A stretch of DNA of 64,000 nucleotides, taken from positions 62,001 through 126,000 of the forward strand of contig NZ_JAAALO010000008.1 in NCBI RefSeq assembly GCF_009908295.1, read 5' to 3'. Of the stretch, positions 52,595-61,805 are shown in pieces. The position numbers and the translations under genes are program-made. Numbering within the stretch: position 1 is the stretch's first letter; each line of letters starts with the position of its first letter. The notes under the pieces are model-generated. The model was not told the origin of the DNA and made no database searches. It worked only from the letters and a program-made list of their open reading frames with translations. This DNA is from Micromonospora rubida (GTDB taxonomy: Bacteria > Actinomycetota > Actinomycetes > Mycobacteriales > Micromonosporaceae).

Positions 52595-54132
52595 ACCAGC
52601 CGGTACGCGGGCAGCGCCCACGCCCGGGTGTACCAGGGCAGCCGCTCCGGCCGGTGCGGGCGCAGCCGGCCCGGCGGCCGGGGCCCGACCCGGCCCGAGT
52701 CGTGCCAGCGTTGCAGCGCGTCGGCAGACGAGGTGATCGTCTCGACCGCCGACGCCGGGTCCAGCAGGCCGTCGTCCGCGCCGCCGCCCGGGTCCCGGTC
52801 CAGGTGCTCGCGCCACAACCGCAGTCGCAACTCCCGGGCGAACAGCCGGGCCCCGTCGCCGAGGCCGCCCGGGTCGAGCGGGGCCCGCTCGTCCCGGGTG
52901 TCGTCGAGCACCACGCAGGACAGCTCGCTGTCGTGGGTCCACGAGCGGCGGTTGAAGTTGTCGCTGCCCACGCTGGCCCACACGTCGTCGACCACGCACA
53001 CCTTGGCGTGCACGTACACCGGGTCGCCCGCGTGGTTCTCCACGTCGAAGACGTGCACCCGGCCCGGGGCGGCCCTGCCGCACAGCGCCAGCGCCTGCTC
53101 CCGGCCGACCATGTTCGGCGGCAGCGCGAACCGGCCGTCCACGTCGGGGTACCGGGGGACGACGGCCACCAGGTGCAGGTCGGGGTTGTCGCGCAGCGCC
53201 CGGGCGAAGAGGTCTGCCACCTCGGTCGACCAGAGGTACTGGTCCTCCAGGTAGATCAGCCGGCGGGCCCGGCGTACGGCCTTGGTGTAGCCGCGTGCCA
53301 CCGTGCGCTCGCCGTCCGGGGCGAAGGAGTAGCGCGGGCGCACCGCCGGGTAGGTGCGCAGCACCTGGATGCGGTGCGGCCCGCATGGCGGGGGCTCGGC
53401 CGGCTGGTCGGGCAGTGGGTCCGGGCGCAGGTCCGAGCCGCGCAGCCGGTCCCGCAGGTACGCCAGCGGGTTCTCCGAGTCCAGCGGCATCGGGTCGGTC
53501 CACCGCTCGCGGAAGACCGTGTCCAGCGCGCCGACCACCGGCCCGCGAAGGGCGAGCTGCACGTCGTGCCAGGGCGGGGTGTCGCCGTACCGGGGGGACA
53601 TCCCGACCGCCTGCGGGTCGCCGTGGTGCTCGGCGTCGTCCCGGCGGCTGTGGCACAGGTCGATCCCGCCGGCGAAGGCGACGTCCCGCTCGGGGGCGGC
53701 GGGATGGCGCAGCACCACCAGCTTCTGGTGGTGCGAGCCGCCGCGGCGGACCCGCTGGTCGAGCAGCACCTCGCCGCCGGCCGCGCAGATCGTCTCGCTG
53801 AGGCTGCGGTTCTCGGCCTCGCTGAACGACAGCGAGTCGAGGTGCGAGCGCCAGAGCAGGCCCTTGACCACCACGCCGCGCTGGGCGGCGCGGCTGAAGA
53901 GCTGGGCCACGGTCGGCCCGTCCGGGCGCATCCGCTCGTCGGGGTCGCCGCGCCAGTCCGTGAAGAAGAGGTGGTCGCCCTCCTGAAGCGCCTCCACCTC
54001 GCTGACCAGCCGGTCGAAGTACGCCGCGCCGTGAATCAGCGGCTCGGCGAGGTTTCCGGTCGTCCAGACGGGTAACTCGGAGGCTGGGTTGGCGCGTTCC
54101 TGCGCGGTGAGGAACCAGTCCCGCATCGGCAC
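52543..54132 (-). CDS. Phospholipase D-family protein (two HKD-type motifs)
   Basis: A 529-residue member of the phospholipase D superfamily. The second catalytic motif is classical: VYVHAKVCVVDDVWASVGSD with His, Lys and Asp (near 345-364). The first is a variant, GGSHHQKLVVLRHP near 160, with His and Lys but no Asp at the usual spacing. RLIYLEDQYLWSTEVADLFA lies between. Members hydrolyse or transfer phosphodiesters of lipids such as cardiolipin. I preferred the GTG at 54132, seven bases after GGAGG; an ATG follows at 54126. No signal peptide is visible, so it may be cytoplasmic or peripheral. Confidence 0.87.
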   Translation of the reverse strand: MPMRDWFLTAQERANPASELPVWTTGNLAEPLIHGAAYFDRLVSEVEALQEGDHLFFTDWRGDPDERMRPDGPTVAQLFSRAAQRGVVVKGLLWRSHLDSLSFSEAENRSLSETICAAGGEVLLDQRVRRGGSHHQKLVVLRHPAAPERDVAFAGGIDLCHSRRDDAEHHGDPQAVGMSPRYGDTPPWHDVQLALRGPVVGALDTVFRERWTDPMPLDSENPLAYLRDRLRGSDLRPDPLPDQPAEPPPCGPHRIQVLRTYPAVRPRYSFAPDGERTVARGYTKAVRRARRLIYLEDQYLWSTEVADLFARALRDNPDLHLVAVVPRYPDVDGRFALPPNMVGREQALALCGRAAPGRVHVFDVENHAGDPVYVHAKVCVVDDVWASVGSDNFNRRSWTHDSELSCVVLDDTRDERAPLDPGGLGDGARLFARELRLRLWREHLDRDPGGGADDGLLDPASAVETITSSADALQRWHDSGRVGPRPPGRLRPHRPERLPWYTRAWALPAYRLVYDPDGRPLRARLAGTW

Positions 54133-54276
54133 GTTCCAGCCTCCAGAGGTCGACAACGTCCTCACCGTAGGGCCCCCGCGCCGGGCCCGCACGCCGTCCG
54201 GCACCCCCGGTGACCTGGCCGACGTTTCCGCGCTACACCCGACGACCCTGACGCGAGACACCGAGGAGGCCACACG

Positions 54277-54405
54277 ATGCCCGACGAGACGACCGACGCC
54301 GTGACCGAGGACCGCGAACAGCCGGTGGAGAGCGAGCGCGGGGCCCTGGTGGCCGTGTTGGTGATGGTGCTGCTGGGGGTGGCGGGGATCTTCGCGGTCT
54401 CCTGA
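54277..54405 (+). CDS. Small single-helix membrane protein, 42 residues
   Basis: A short open frame with GAGGAGG eight bases before the ATG. The first 20 residues are acidic and polar (MPDETTDAVTEDREQPVESE), and the second half is one hydrophobic helix (ALVAVLVMVLLGVAGIFAVS) reaching the C-terminus. This is a tail-anchored layout with the N-terminus probably inside. It lies between the divergent phospholipase D gene and the convergent pirin gene. I know no family name; small proteins of this form are common in actinobacteria. Confidence 0.7.
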   Translation: MPDETTDAVTEDREQPVESERGALVAVLVMVLLGVAGIFAVS

Positions 54406-54460
54406 GCCCGCCGGCGGGCGCCACCGGGGGGCACCCGGTGACGCCCGTCACGTCCGGTGG

Positions 54461-55447
54461 TCAGGGGCGGTCGCCCTGGCCGCCGGTGTGCGGCAGCCGC
54501 TCGGTCGGGACCACCCCGAGCCGGCCGGCCTGGAAGTCCTCGAACGCCTGGATCAGCTCGTCCCGGGTGTTCATCACGAACGGGCCGTAGTGCGCCACGG
54601 GCTCCCGGATCGGCTGCCCGCCCATCACGTAGAGCTCCAGGGCGGGGGTGTTCGAGTCCTGCTGCGCGTCGGCGGTGACCCGCAGCGCGTCGCCCGGCCC
54701 GTGGGTGGCGAGCTGGCCGGTGTGGAACGGCCGGCGGTCGGTGCCCACCGTGCCGCGCCCGGCGAGCACGTAGACCAGCGCGTTGAAGTCCGGCTGCCAG
54801 GGCAGACTCAGCTCGGCGCCGGGCTGCACCGTGATGTGGGCGATGCTGATCGGGGTGTGGGTCGAGCCCGGCCCCCGGTGCCCGGCCACCTCGCCCGCGA
54901 TGACCCGGATCAGCGCGCCGCCGTCCGGCGTGGTGAGCAGCACCGACTCCCGGCCGCGGATGTCCTGGTACCGCGGCGGCATCATCTTCGCCACCTTCGG
55001 CAGGTTCACCCAGAGCTGGAGGCCGTGGAAGAGGCCACCGCTGGCCACCAGGTGCTCCGGCGGCGCCTCGATGTGCAGCAGGCCGCTGCCGGCCGTCATC
55101 CACTGGGTGTCGCCGTCGGTGATGGTGCCGCCGCCGCCCTGCGAGTCCTGGTGGTCCATGATTCCGTCGATCATGTAGGTCACCGTCTCGAAGCCGCGGT
55201 GCGGGTGCCACGAGGTGCCCTTCGGCTCGCCCGGCGCGTAGTCCACCTCGCCCATCTGGTCGAGGTGGAGGAACGGGTCCAGCTCGTGCATCGGCACCCC
55301 GGCGAAGGCCCGGCGGACGGGGAAGCCCTCGCCCTCGTGCCCGCTGGGGGCGGTGGTCAGCCGGCGGACCGGCCGGTAGCCGGTGGTCTCGTCGAGCCGG
55401 GGCAGGCGGGGCAGGACGAGGACGTCGTCGACGGTGATGGCGGGCAT
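54461..55447 (-). CDS. Pirin family protein
   Basis: A 328-residue bicupin. The N-terminal cupin has MHELDPFLHLDQMGEVDYAP near 53-72 and WHPHRGFETVTYMIDGIMDH near 80-99, then GLLHIEAPPEH, which together supply the three His and one Glu metal ligands. Bacterial pirins have been described as quercetin 2,3-dioxygenases or as regulators of pyruvate metabolism; which applies is not visible. It lies ten bases downstream of a MarR gene on the same strand, so the regulator probably controls it. Confidence 0.92.
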   Translation of the reverse strand: MPAITVDDVLVLPRLPRLDETTGYRPVRRLTTAPSGHEGEGFPVRRAFAGVPMHELDPFLHLDQMGEVDYAPGEPKGTSWHPHRGFETVTYMIDGIMDHQDSQGGGGTITDGDTQWMTAGSGLLHIEAPPEHLVASGGLFHGLQLWVNLPKVAKMMPPRYQDIRGRESVLLTTPDGGALIRVIAGEVAGHRGPGSTHTPISIAHITVQPGAELSLPWQPDFNALVYVLAGRGTVGTDRRPFHTGQLATHGPGDALRVTADAQQDSNTPALELYVMGGQPIREPVAHYGPFVMNTRDELIQAFEDFQAGRLGVVPTERLPHTGGQGDRP

Positions 55448-55457
55448 CTCGAACTCC

Positions 55458-55937
55458 TTATTCGCTGAGGGTGGACGAGGCGTCGCAGTCGGCGCGCAGG
55501 CGCCGGCCGAGGCGGTCGAAGACCCGGTTCAGGCAGGCGATCTCGGCGTCGTCGAGGTCGTCCATCAGGTGGGTGCGCGCGGAGCGCAGGTGGTGCGGCG
55601 CGGCCTCGCGCAGCGTCAGCAGCCCGGTGGCGGTGAGCACCGCCTCGCTGCCGCGCCGGTCCGCGGGACAGGACTCCCTGGCCACCAGGCCGCGCTTCTG
55701 CATCGAGGAGATCTGGTACGTCAGCCGGCTGGGTGAGAAGACCAGCCGGCCGGCCAGCTCGCCCATCCGCAGCCGCTGCCCCGGCGCCTCGGAGAGCAGC
55801 ACGAGCACGTGGTAGTCGGCGAAGCTCAGCTCGCTGTCGGCCCGAAGGTCGTCCTCGAGCTGGGTGAACAGCCGCTGGCTCGCCTCGATGTAGGCACGCC
55901 AGCAGGCCATCCGCTCGTCGTCCAGGCTCTCCGTCAT
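55458..55937 (-). CDS. MarR-family transcriptional regulator
   Basis: A 159-residue winged-helix repressor. LSFADYHVLVLLSEAPGQRL near 46-65 leads to the DNA-binding unit MGELAGRLVFSPSRLTYQIS (about 67-86), and SSMQKRGLVARESCPADRRG contains the conserved wing (D-R-R). I used the ATG at 55937. Upstream is an AT-rich patch, TTGTTAAATTTTGAAAGAG (read on this strand, about 55954-55973), where promoter and operator probably lie. First gene of a two-gene unit with pirin; it likely responds to phenolic or oxidative signals as many MarR proteins do. Confidence 0.9.
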   Translation of the reverse strand: MTESLDDERMACWRAYIEASQRLFTQLEDDLRADSELSFADYHVLVLLSEAPGQRLRMGELAGRLVFSPSRLTYQISSMQKRGLVARESCPADRRGSEAVLTATGLLTLREAAPHHLRSARTHLMDDLDDAEIACLNRVFDRLGRRLRADCDASSTLSE

Positions 55938-56091
55938 GCCGAAACAGTAGCACTCTTTCAAAATTTAACAACTTCCCCTTGGCTGCTTCCGTGGGTGCCG
56001 CAGGCAGATGTGGATGGGAAGCTTCGGATTTGAAGGGAAGTGGCCGGGACTGCCTCCGCGCAACCGGGCCGACGGCGTGTCAGACTGCCCC

Positions 56092-56622
56092 GTGGAACAC
56101 GTCGTACTCGCTGCCCCCGGCCTGCTGCTGCGCCCCTGGCGGGCGGCCGACGCCTCCGCCGTGCTGGCCGCCCTGGGTGACCCGGAGGTGGCGACGTGGA
56201 ACCCGCAGGGCGACATGGACGAGGCGCGGGCGCGCGACTGGGTGCGCCGGCGGGCGGACTGGTCGAGCGGCGAGCACGTGTCCCTCGCGGTGGCCGACCC
56301 GGGCGACGCCGAGCTGCTCGGGGCGGTGTCGCTGCACCGGATCGGCGGCGGGAACGCCAGCGTCGGCTACTGGACGGTCCCCGCCGCCCGGGGACGGGGC
56401 GTCGCCACGGGCGCGGTCCGGCGGCTCACCACGTGGGGTTTCGCGGCGCTGGGCCTGCACCGCATCGAGCTCTGCCACGCCGTGGCGAACGTGCCGTCCT
56501 GCCGGGTGGCCGAGCGGGCGGGCTACCTCGCCGAGGGCACGCTGCGCCAGTCCTACCGCTACGGCGACGGCCGCCGCCACGACGAACACCTGCACGCGCG
56601 CCTCGCCACCGACCCGGGCTAG
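56092..56622 (+). CDS. GNAT acetyltransferase (RimJ/RimL-like)
   Basis: A 176-residue acetyltransferase of the ribosomal-protein type. VLAAPGLLLRPWRAADASAV near 5-24 is the usual start; SVGYWTVPAARGRGVATGAV near 89-108 holds the acetyl-CoA loop (R-G-x-G-V-A); LHRIELCHAVANVPSCRVAE and AGYLAEGTLRQSYRYGDGRR finish the fold. I took the GTG at 56092; a GTG at 56077 is also in frame. RimJ/RimL acetylate the N-termini of ribosomal proteins, but many relatives act on antibiotics or small amines. A hairpin follows at 56818. Confidence 0.85.
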   Translation: MEHVVLAAPGLLLRPWRAADASAVLAALGDPEVATWNPQGDMDEARARDWVRRRADWSSGEHVSLAVADPGDAELLGAVSLHRIGGGNASVGYWTVPAARGRGVATGAVRRLTTWGFAALGLHRIELCHAVANVPSCRVAERAGYLAEGTLRQSYRYGDGRRHDEHLHARLATDPG

Positions 56623-56817
56623 AGCCTGTGTCGAAGTCGGCCTGCCTCGGTTCGGCGCTGTCGGCTCGGTGCTGGATCCCGCTGGTTCAGGGAACAAGGT
56701 CGTGCTTGGCCGATCAACGGCGGTTCCCGGGGTGGCCGCCCGGCCCCGGAACACTCCGGAACTGGTGGATCTCCGCTCATCGTCAGGGCAGCGGTCGGTG
56801 ACGGTTGCTGGCCTGGC

Positions 56818-56861
56818 GTACGAGGCGGAGCCGGCGGGTCAGCGCTGACCCCGCCTCGTAC
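56818..56861. terminator. Bidirectional terminator hairpin between GNAT and DMT exporter genes
   Basis: GTACGAGGCGG (56818-56828) pairs exactly with CCGCCTCGTAC (56851-56861). The inner loop holds another perfect palindrome, GGTCAGCGCTGACC (56837-56850). It lies 33 bases from the end of the leftward exporter gene and could end both convergent transcripts. Confidence 0.75.
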
Positions 56862-56893
56862 GGCCGAGCCCGTCGGGACGGACGGCGCGTGCC

Positions 56894-57883
56894 TCAGCCG
56901 GAGCGTGCCGGCGTCGGGTGTTGCGCCGTCCCGGTCGGCGTGGCCTGCTGCGCCGCGTTGGCCCGCTGCTCCCCGAGCGTCAGCGCGACCACGGCCCCGA
57001 GCAGCACGACCGAGCCGACGGTGGCGGTCACCGTGAGCCGCTCGTCGAGCAGCAGCACCGCGATGACAGTGGCGGTGACCGGCTCCATCAGCGCAATGAC
57101 CGACGCGGTGGTCGCCCGGACCGTGGCCAGCCCGGCGAAGAACAGGCTGTACGCCAGCGCGGTCGGGGCGAACCCGAGGTAGGCGACCAGGCCCAGCACC
57201 TGGCCGGCGTCGCCCGAGGTGGGTAGGAGCCCTTCGAGCAGGGCCAGGGGGAGCAGGCACGCCATCCCGACGGCGAACCCGCCCAAGGCCGTCGTCTGCG
57301 GGCTGCCGCTGGTGCCGTCACGGCCCATCTTCCGGTTGAGTAGGGTGACGCCGGCATACCCGCAGGCGGACAGCAGGGCGTAGGCCAACCCCAGCGCCGG
57401 TGCCGAGGCTCTGCCGGCGCTCCCGCCCCCCACCAGGAGGACCAGCCCGACCAGCGCCAGCGTGACCGTCACGGCGCCGGCCCTGCCGATCCGTTCCCCC
57501 ATCAGGACGCGGGACCCGAGGGCGATGAGGATCGGCCCGGATCCCAGCGTCACCACCGTCGCGACGGCCAGCCCCGCGTAGCCCACGGCGGCGAAGTAGG
57601 CGGTCTGGTAGACGGCCAGCCCCACCCCGGTCGTCACCACGTGCCGCCACCGGCCGCGCGCCGGTGCGCCCGCCGGGGCTGCCGTGCGACGTCGGACCAC
57701 CAGGTGACCGGCGGCGAGGAGCAGGACCCCGCCGGCGAACCGCCAGAAGGATACGGCCACCGGTCCCATGCCGCTGGTGTCGTAGAGGACGGCCGCCGCT
57801 GCGCCGCCGGTTCCCCAGGCGACAGCCGCCACGCAGATGTAGAAGATTCCTCGCCCCACGGAAGAGGGCGCGCTTGTGTTCAC
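56894..57883 (-). CDS. EamA/DMT-family membrane exporter
   Basis: A 329-residue drug/metabolite transporter with about ten membrane helices in two repeated EamA halves. The first begins GIFYICVAAVAWGTGGAAAA with the conserved W-G-T. The second includes ALGLAYALLSACGYAGVTLL and ends LEPVTATVIAVLLLDERLTV, a classic EamA signature near the C-terminus. I took the GTG at 57883, preceded by CGGAGAATT; an ATG at 57901 is possible. Members export amino acids, nucleobases or drugs; no substrate clue is present. Confidence 0.88.
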   Translation of the reverse strand: MNTSAPSSVGRGIFYICVAAVAWGTGGAAAAVLYDTSGMGPVAVSFWRFAGGVLLLAAGHLVVRRRTAAPAGAPARGRWRHVVTTGVGLAVYQTAYFAAVGYAGLAVATVVTLGSGPILIALGSRVLMGERIGRAGAVTVTLALVGLVLLVGGGSAGRASAPALGLAYALLSACGYAGVTLLNRKMGRDGTSGSPQTTALGGFAVGMACLLPLALLEGLLPTSGDAGQVLGLVAYLGFAPTALAYSLFFAGLATVRATTASVIALMEPVTATVIAVLLLDERLTVTATVGSVVLLGAVVALTLGEQRANAAQQATPTGTAQHPTPARSG

Positions 57884-58195
57884 ACAATTCTCCGTTGTCA
57901 TCGCCGCCCGGGCACCAAAGAACGCACCCGGGCTCAGGAAGGTGAGAGCCGGGTCGGTGGAGGTGTCGTTACCGGGTCGGCGGTGGCGGCGAGACAACGA
58001 GGAAAGTCACCAGCACACCGTACCAAACGTCCAGGGTGTATTTGTCGCGGAACCGCAGTCTTTGATCTTGGGGGATCGCCCGTCGCCCGCTCCCGGTGGT
58101 GGTTCGGGCGGGTGGTTCAGGTGGGGGCGGGCGGGTGGCTCGGGCGGAGCGACGGCCCCGGAGCCCGGCCCCGGGACCGTCCGTCGGCGTCGGCC
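57884..58195. other. Intergenic region between two leftward genes
   Basis: 312 bases without a supported gene. It should contain the promoter of the DMT exporter; GTGTATTTGTCGCGG and TTTGATCTTGGGGGATCGCC near 58037-58077 are the only AT-richer parts. The right half is G-rich (GGTGGTTCGGGCGGGTGGTTC near 58093-58113) with repeated GCGGGTGG units next to the stop of the stress-protein gene. Confidence 0.5.
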
Positions 58196-58783
58196 TCAGC
58201 GGGCCGTCGCGCCCGCCGGCGTCTGGTGCATCCGGCCGAGCAGCTGCCGGGCCTGGTCGGCCTGGTCGGCGTCGACGGTGACCGCGTACTGGCCGGCGCG
58301 CAGGGAGCTGGCGGACGTGAAGTCCCGCTGCCCACCGGTCATCGCGTGCGCGACCGCGCCGAACACCGCGCCCCAGATCGCGCCGATCACCAGGCCGACC
58401 AGGATCACCGCCACCCAGTTACCGGTGGTGAAGATGCCGAAGAGCAGCCCGATGAACAGGCCGAACCAGGCCCCGGTGCCCGCGCCGAGCAGGGCCGACC
58501 GGCCCGTGGTCATCCGGCCCAGCACTGTCTCGACCAGGGTGAGGTTCGTCCCCACGATCGCGGTGCGCTCCACCGGGAACCGGTTGTCGGCCAGGTAGTC
58601 CACCACCCGCTGTGCGGACGGATAGTCCGGGTACGACCCGATCGTCACGGTCGGGGTCCCGGCCGGCGGGCCGTGACCGTCGCCGCCGGGTGGGGCGGGA
58701 CGGCCCGCCGGGCCGGACGGGAGGTCGTTTCCGCCCGATGTTCCGGGTTGCCAGGTCGCGGTGGGGTTCGAGGGTCTGAGCAT
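58196..58783 (-). CDS. General stress protein-like membrane protein
   Basis: A 195-residue protein. A Pro/Gly-rich N-terminus to about 50 is followed by the stress-protein motif TVTIGSYPDYPSAQRVVDYL and PVERTAIVGTNLTLVETV (about 51-85). Then comes a glycine-rich double helix GAGTGAWFGLFIGLLFGIF and VAVILVGLVIGAIWGAVFGA (about 97-140), probably crossing or lying in the membrane. The ATG at 58783 has GGAGG at the right distance; the ATG two codons earlier is too close to it. Related actinobacterial proteins are annotated as general stress proteins; no biochemical role is known. Confidence 0.75.
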   Translation of the reverse strand: MLRPSNPTATWQPGTSGGNDLPSGPAGRPAPPGGDGHGPPAGTPTVTIGSYPDYPSAQRVVDYLADNRFPVERTAIVGTNLTLVETVLGRMTTGRSALLGAGTGAWFGLFIGLLFGIFTTGNWVAVILVGLVIGAIWGAVFGAVAHAMTGGQRDFTSASSLRAGQYAVTVDADQADQARQLLGRMHQTPAGATAR

Positions 58784-59007
58784 GAGCATCCTCCTTCGTC
58801 GACCTCCCGCCTTCCCCCGGGCGGCGGGCGGTAACGCGCCGCCTCCCCCTGGTCCAGGGGTCCCCGTCCCGATCCGGATGCCCGACGCGCCGGACCGGTC
58901 TCCGGTCGCCGAGCCCCCGACCGGGAGGGACGACGCGCGGGACCTGTCCGGCCGCATCCGGCGGTGCCCCGACGAATGCTGGTCGGCGCCGCCGGGTAGG
59001 CACGGCC

Positions 59008-60852
59008 GTGGACAGCGGACGGATCAGCGAACACGGGTTCCTGGCCGACGGCCGCAGCGCGGCGCTGGTCGACCGGGCCGGCTCGGTCAACTGGTGGTGC
59101 CCGGCCCGGATCGACGCCCCGTCGGTGTTCGGGCGGCTGCTCGGCGACGACGCGGGCCACTGGTCGATCCGGCCCGACGGCGACTTCACCACCGACCGTT
59201 CCTACCTGGAGGACACGCTGGTGCTGCGGACCGTCTTCACCACCCGGGACGGGGCGGTGGCAGTGACCGACGCGCTGGCGCTGGAGAGCGGCGCGCGCGG
59301 CCACGACATCGGGCTGCGCTCGCCCCGGGTGCTGGCCCGGCTGGTGGAGGGCGTCTCCGGCGCGGTGCCGGTGCGGCTGCGCTACCGCCCCCGGTTCGAG
59401 TACGGCCGGGTCGTCCCGTATCTGGTGCCCACCGGCGACGGGGTGGAGGCGACCGTCGGCGCGGCCCGCCTGCGACTGCGCGGCGACGTGCCCATGCGGT
59501 GCGACGAGGGCGGGGCCGCCGCGACGTTCACCGTCCGGGCCGGCGAGTCGTACGGCTTCACGCTGGGGTACGCGCCGACCTACGACGTCGGCCCGCCCAT
59601 GACCCCCGCCGCCGCCCCGACGGTTGCCGAGGCGGCGGCGGGCTGGCGGTCCTGGGCCGATCTGCACCCGTACCACGGCCGGTTCGCGGAGCAGGTGCGC
59701 CGCAGCGCGCTGGTCGTGCAGGGCATGACCTACCAGCCCAGCGGCGCGATCGTCGCCGCGGCGACCACCTCGCTGCCCGAGCAGCTCGGCGGGGACCGCA
59801 ACTACGACTACCGCTTCGTCTGGGTCCGCGACTTCAGCCTCACCCTCCAGGCGCTCTGGCTGGCGGCCTGCCCCGACGAGGCCAACCGGCAGTTCGCCTG
59901 GGTGGCCCGCGCGATGGGCCGCATCGGGAACCAGCCGGTGCCCATCATGTACGGCGTGGAGGGCGAGCGGGACCTCACCGAGCACCGCCTCGACGGCCTC
60001 GCCGGGTACGCCGACAGCCAACCCGTCTTCGTCGGCAACGACGCCTGGAAACAGCGGCAGACCGACGTGCTCGGGGAGGTCCTCGACGCGGCGTGGCTGA
60101 TGCGCCACTACCTCGATCCGATGGACCCCGAGGTGCACCAGCTCCTGCGCGCCCTCGCCGACCAGGCGGTCGCCGACTGGCACCGCCCGGACGCCGGCAT
60201 GTGGGAGGCCCGGGACGCGGAGCGGCACTACGTCTCGTCCAAGGTGCAGTGCTGGACCGCGCTCGACCGGGCGGTGCGCTTCGGCCCCCGCCTCGGCGAC
60301 ACCGCCGACCTGGCCCGCTGGGCCGCCGCCCGCGACGAGGTCCGCGCGGCCGTGCTGGACCAGGGCTGGAACGACCGGCTCGGCGCGTACACCGGGGCGT
60401 TCGGCTCGGACGAGCTGGACGCCTCGGTGCTGATCATGCCGCTGGTGGGGTTCCTGCCCGCCGACGACGACCGGATGCGCTCCACCATGGACGTCATCGA
60501 GGCCCGGCTGTCCCGCGACGGCCTGCTGCGCCGCTGGGACGGCGATCCGGCCGGCTTCGTCATCTGCTCGTTCTGGCTGGCGAGCTGCCTGGCGCTGGCC
60601 GGCGAGCTGGACCGGGCCGAGCGGATGTTCACGTCGCTCGCCAGCCGGACGAACGACCTGGGCCTGTTCGCCGAGCAGATCGACCAGGCCACCGGGGAGC
60701 AGCTCGGCAACTTCCCGCAGGCCTTCTCGCACATCGGCCTGATCAACGCCGCCGGCTGGCTGACCGAGGCCGACGAGCGGCGACGCCAGGGCGCGGACGG
60801 CCCGCGCCGGACCGTGCCGACAGGCGCGGGACGAACGGAGGGAGCACGCTGA
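59008..60852 (+). CDS. GH15-family glycoside hydrolase (glucoamylase/trehalase-like)
   Basis: A 614-residue cytoplasmic glucosidase of the GH15 bacterial type. The N-terminal beta-sandwich starts ISEHGFLADGRSAALVDRAG; the (alpha/alpha)6 catalytic domain from about 225 has TSLPEQLGGDRNYDYRFVWVRDFSLTLQAL (first conserved Arg-Asp block), then QPVPIMYGVEGE and a later FAEQIDQATGEQLGNFPQAF containing the likely catalytic Glu. Mycobacterial members are trehalases and others glucoamylases, so alpha-glucan or trehalose breakdown is likely. It starts at a GTG at 59008 and its stop overlaps the SDR start (TGATG). Confidence 0.9.
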   Translation: MDSGRISEHGFLADGRSAALVDRAGSVNWWCPARIDAPSVFGRLLGDDAGHWSIRPDGDFTTDRSYLEDTLVLRTVFTTRDGAVAVTDALALESGARGHDIGLRSPRVLARLVEGVSGAVPVRLRYRPRFEYGRVVPYLVPTGDGVEATVGAARLRLRGDVPMRCDEGGAAATFTVRAGESYGFTLGYAPTYDVGPPMTPAAAPTVAEAAAGWRSWADLHPYHGRFAEQVRRSALVVQGMTYQPSGAIVAAATTSLPEQLGGDRNYDYRFVWVRDFSLTLQALWLAACPDEANRQFAWVARAMGRIGNQPVPIMYGVEGERDLTEHRLDGLAGYADSQPVFVGNDAWKQRQTDVLGEVLDAAWLMRHYLDPMDPEVHQLLRALADQAVADWHRPDAGMWEARDAERHYVSSKVQCWTALDRAVRFGPRLGDTADLARWAAARDEVRAAVLDQGWNDRLGAYTGAFGSDELDASVLIMPLVGFLPADDDRMRSTMDVIEARLSRDGLLRRWDGDPAGFVICSFWLASCLALAGELDRAERMFTSLASRTNDLGLFAEQIDQATGEQLGNFPQAFSHIGLINAAGWLTEADERRRQGADGPRRTVPTGAGRTEGAR

Positions 60853-61631
60853 TGACCGGACGGCTCGACGGAAGGACCGCCCTGATCACCGGCTCGGACT
60901 CGGGCATCGGCCAGGCCACGGCGATCGAGTTCGCCCGCGAGGGCGCCGACGTGGTGGTGCACTACCTGCACGACCACGCCGGGGCCAACCACACCCGGGA
61001 CAAGGTGGCGCAGGCCGGCCGGCGGGCGGTGGTGGTGCAGTGCGACATCTCCGACGAGGCCCAGGTCGAGGCGATGTTCGACGAGGCCCTGGCGGAGTTC
61101 GGGGCGCTCGACGTGCTGATGAACGACGCCGGGGTGGACGCCTCGGGCATCGCGGTGGCCGACCTGGACACCGAGACCTGGGACCGGGCCATCCGGACCA
61201 ACGTCTACGGGGCGTTCTTCTGCTCCCGCCGGTTCGTTCGACACCGCCGGGACCAGGGCGGCCACGGGAAGATCATCAACATCACCTCGGTCCACCAGGA
61301 GGTGGCCCGGGCCGGCGGCTCCGACTACGACGCCAGCAAGGGCGCGCTGCTGGAGTTCGCCAAGAGCCTGGCCCTGGAGGTGGCGCCGATGCACCTCAAC
61401 GTCAACAACATCGGGCCGGGGATGGTGCTCACCCCGTTCAACCAGAAGGCCATCGACGACCCGGCGTACCTCCAGGAGCAGGTGCAGAGCATCCCGTGGA
61501 AGCGGGCCGCCCAGCCGGAGGAGATCGGCAAGCTGGCGGTCTTCCTGGCCAGCGACGACGCCGACTACGTGACCGGTTCGACGTACTTCATGGACGGCGG
61601 GCTGATGCAGAACCAGGGCCAGGGCGCCTGA
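60852..61631 (+). CDS. SDR-family oxidoreductase (glucose 1-dehydrogenase-like)
   Basis: A 259-residue classical short-chain dehydrogenase. TGSDSGIG (13-20) binds the cofactor, NDAG lies near 91-94, and the catalytic Ser146, Tyr159 and Lys163 (SDYDASK) are in place. The C-terminal VTGSTYFMDGGLMQNQGQG is typical of the group that includes glucose 1-dehydrogenase. The ATG is embedded in the stop of the GH15 gene, so translation is coupled. Oxidising the glucose released by the GH15 enzyme would make sense of this pairing, but that is inference. Confidence 0.9.
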   Translation: MTGRLDGRTALITGSDSGIGQATAIEFAREGADVVVHYLHDHAGANHTRDKVAQAGRRAVVVQCDISDEAQVEAMFDEALAEFGALDVLMNDAGVDASGIAVADLDTETWDRAIRTNVYGAFFCSRRFVRHRRDQGGHGKIINITSVHQEVARAGGSDYDASKGALLEFAKSLALEVAPMHLNVNNIGPGMVLTPFNQKAIDDPAYLQEQVQSIPWKRAAQPEEIGKLAVFLASDDADYVTGSTYFMDGGLMQNQGQGA

Positions 61632-61805
61632 TCGCGTCCCCTCGATCGCCGGCGCGGGCCGGGTGACCCGTGGGCGCTCCCCGGTCAACCGTCGCCGCCA
61701 CGGACCGGCGGGGCCCGGGGTACGGGCCCCGCCGTCCGGCCGCCGGGGACACGCAGTTCCTCGACAACGGTGGGGGTGGCGCGCGTCGGCGTCGTCGTGG
61801 CGGGG

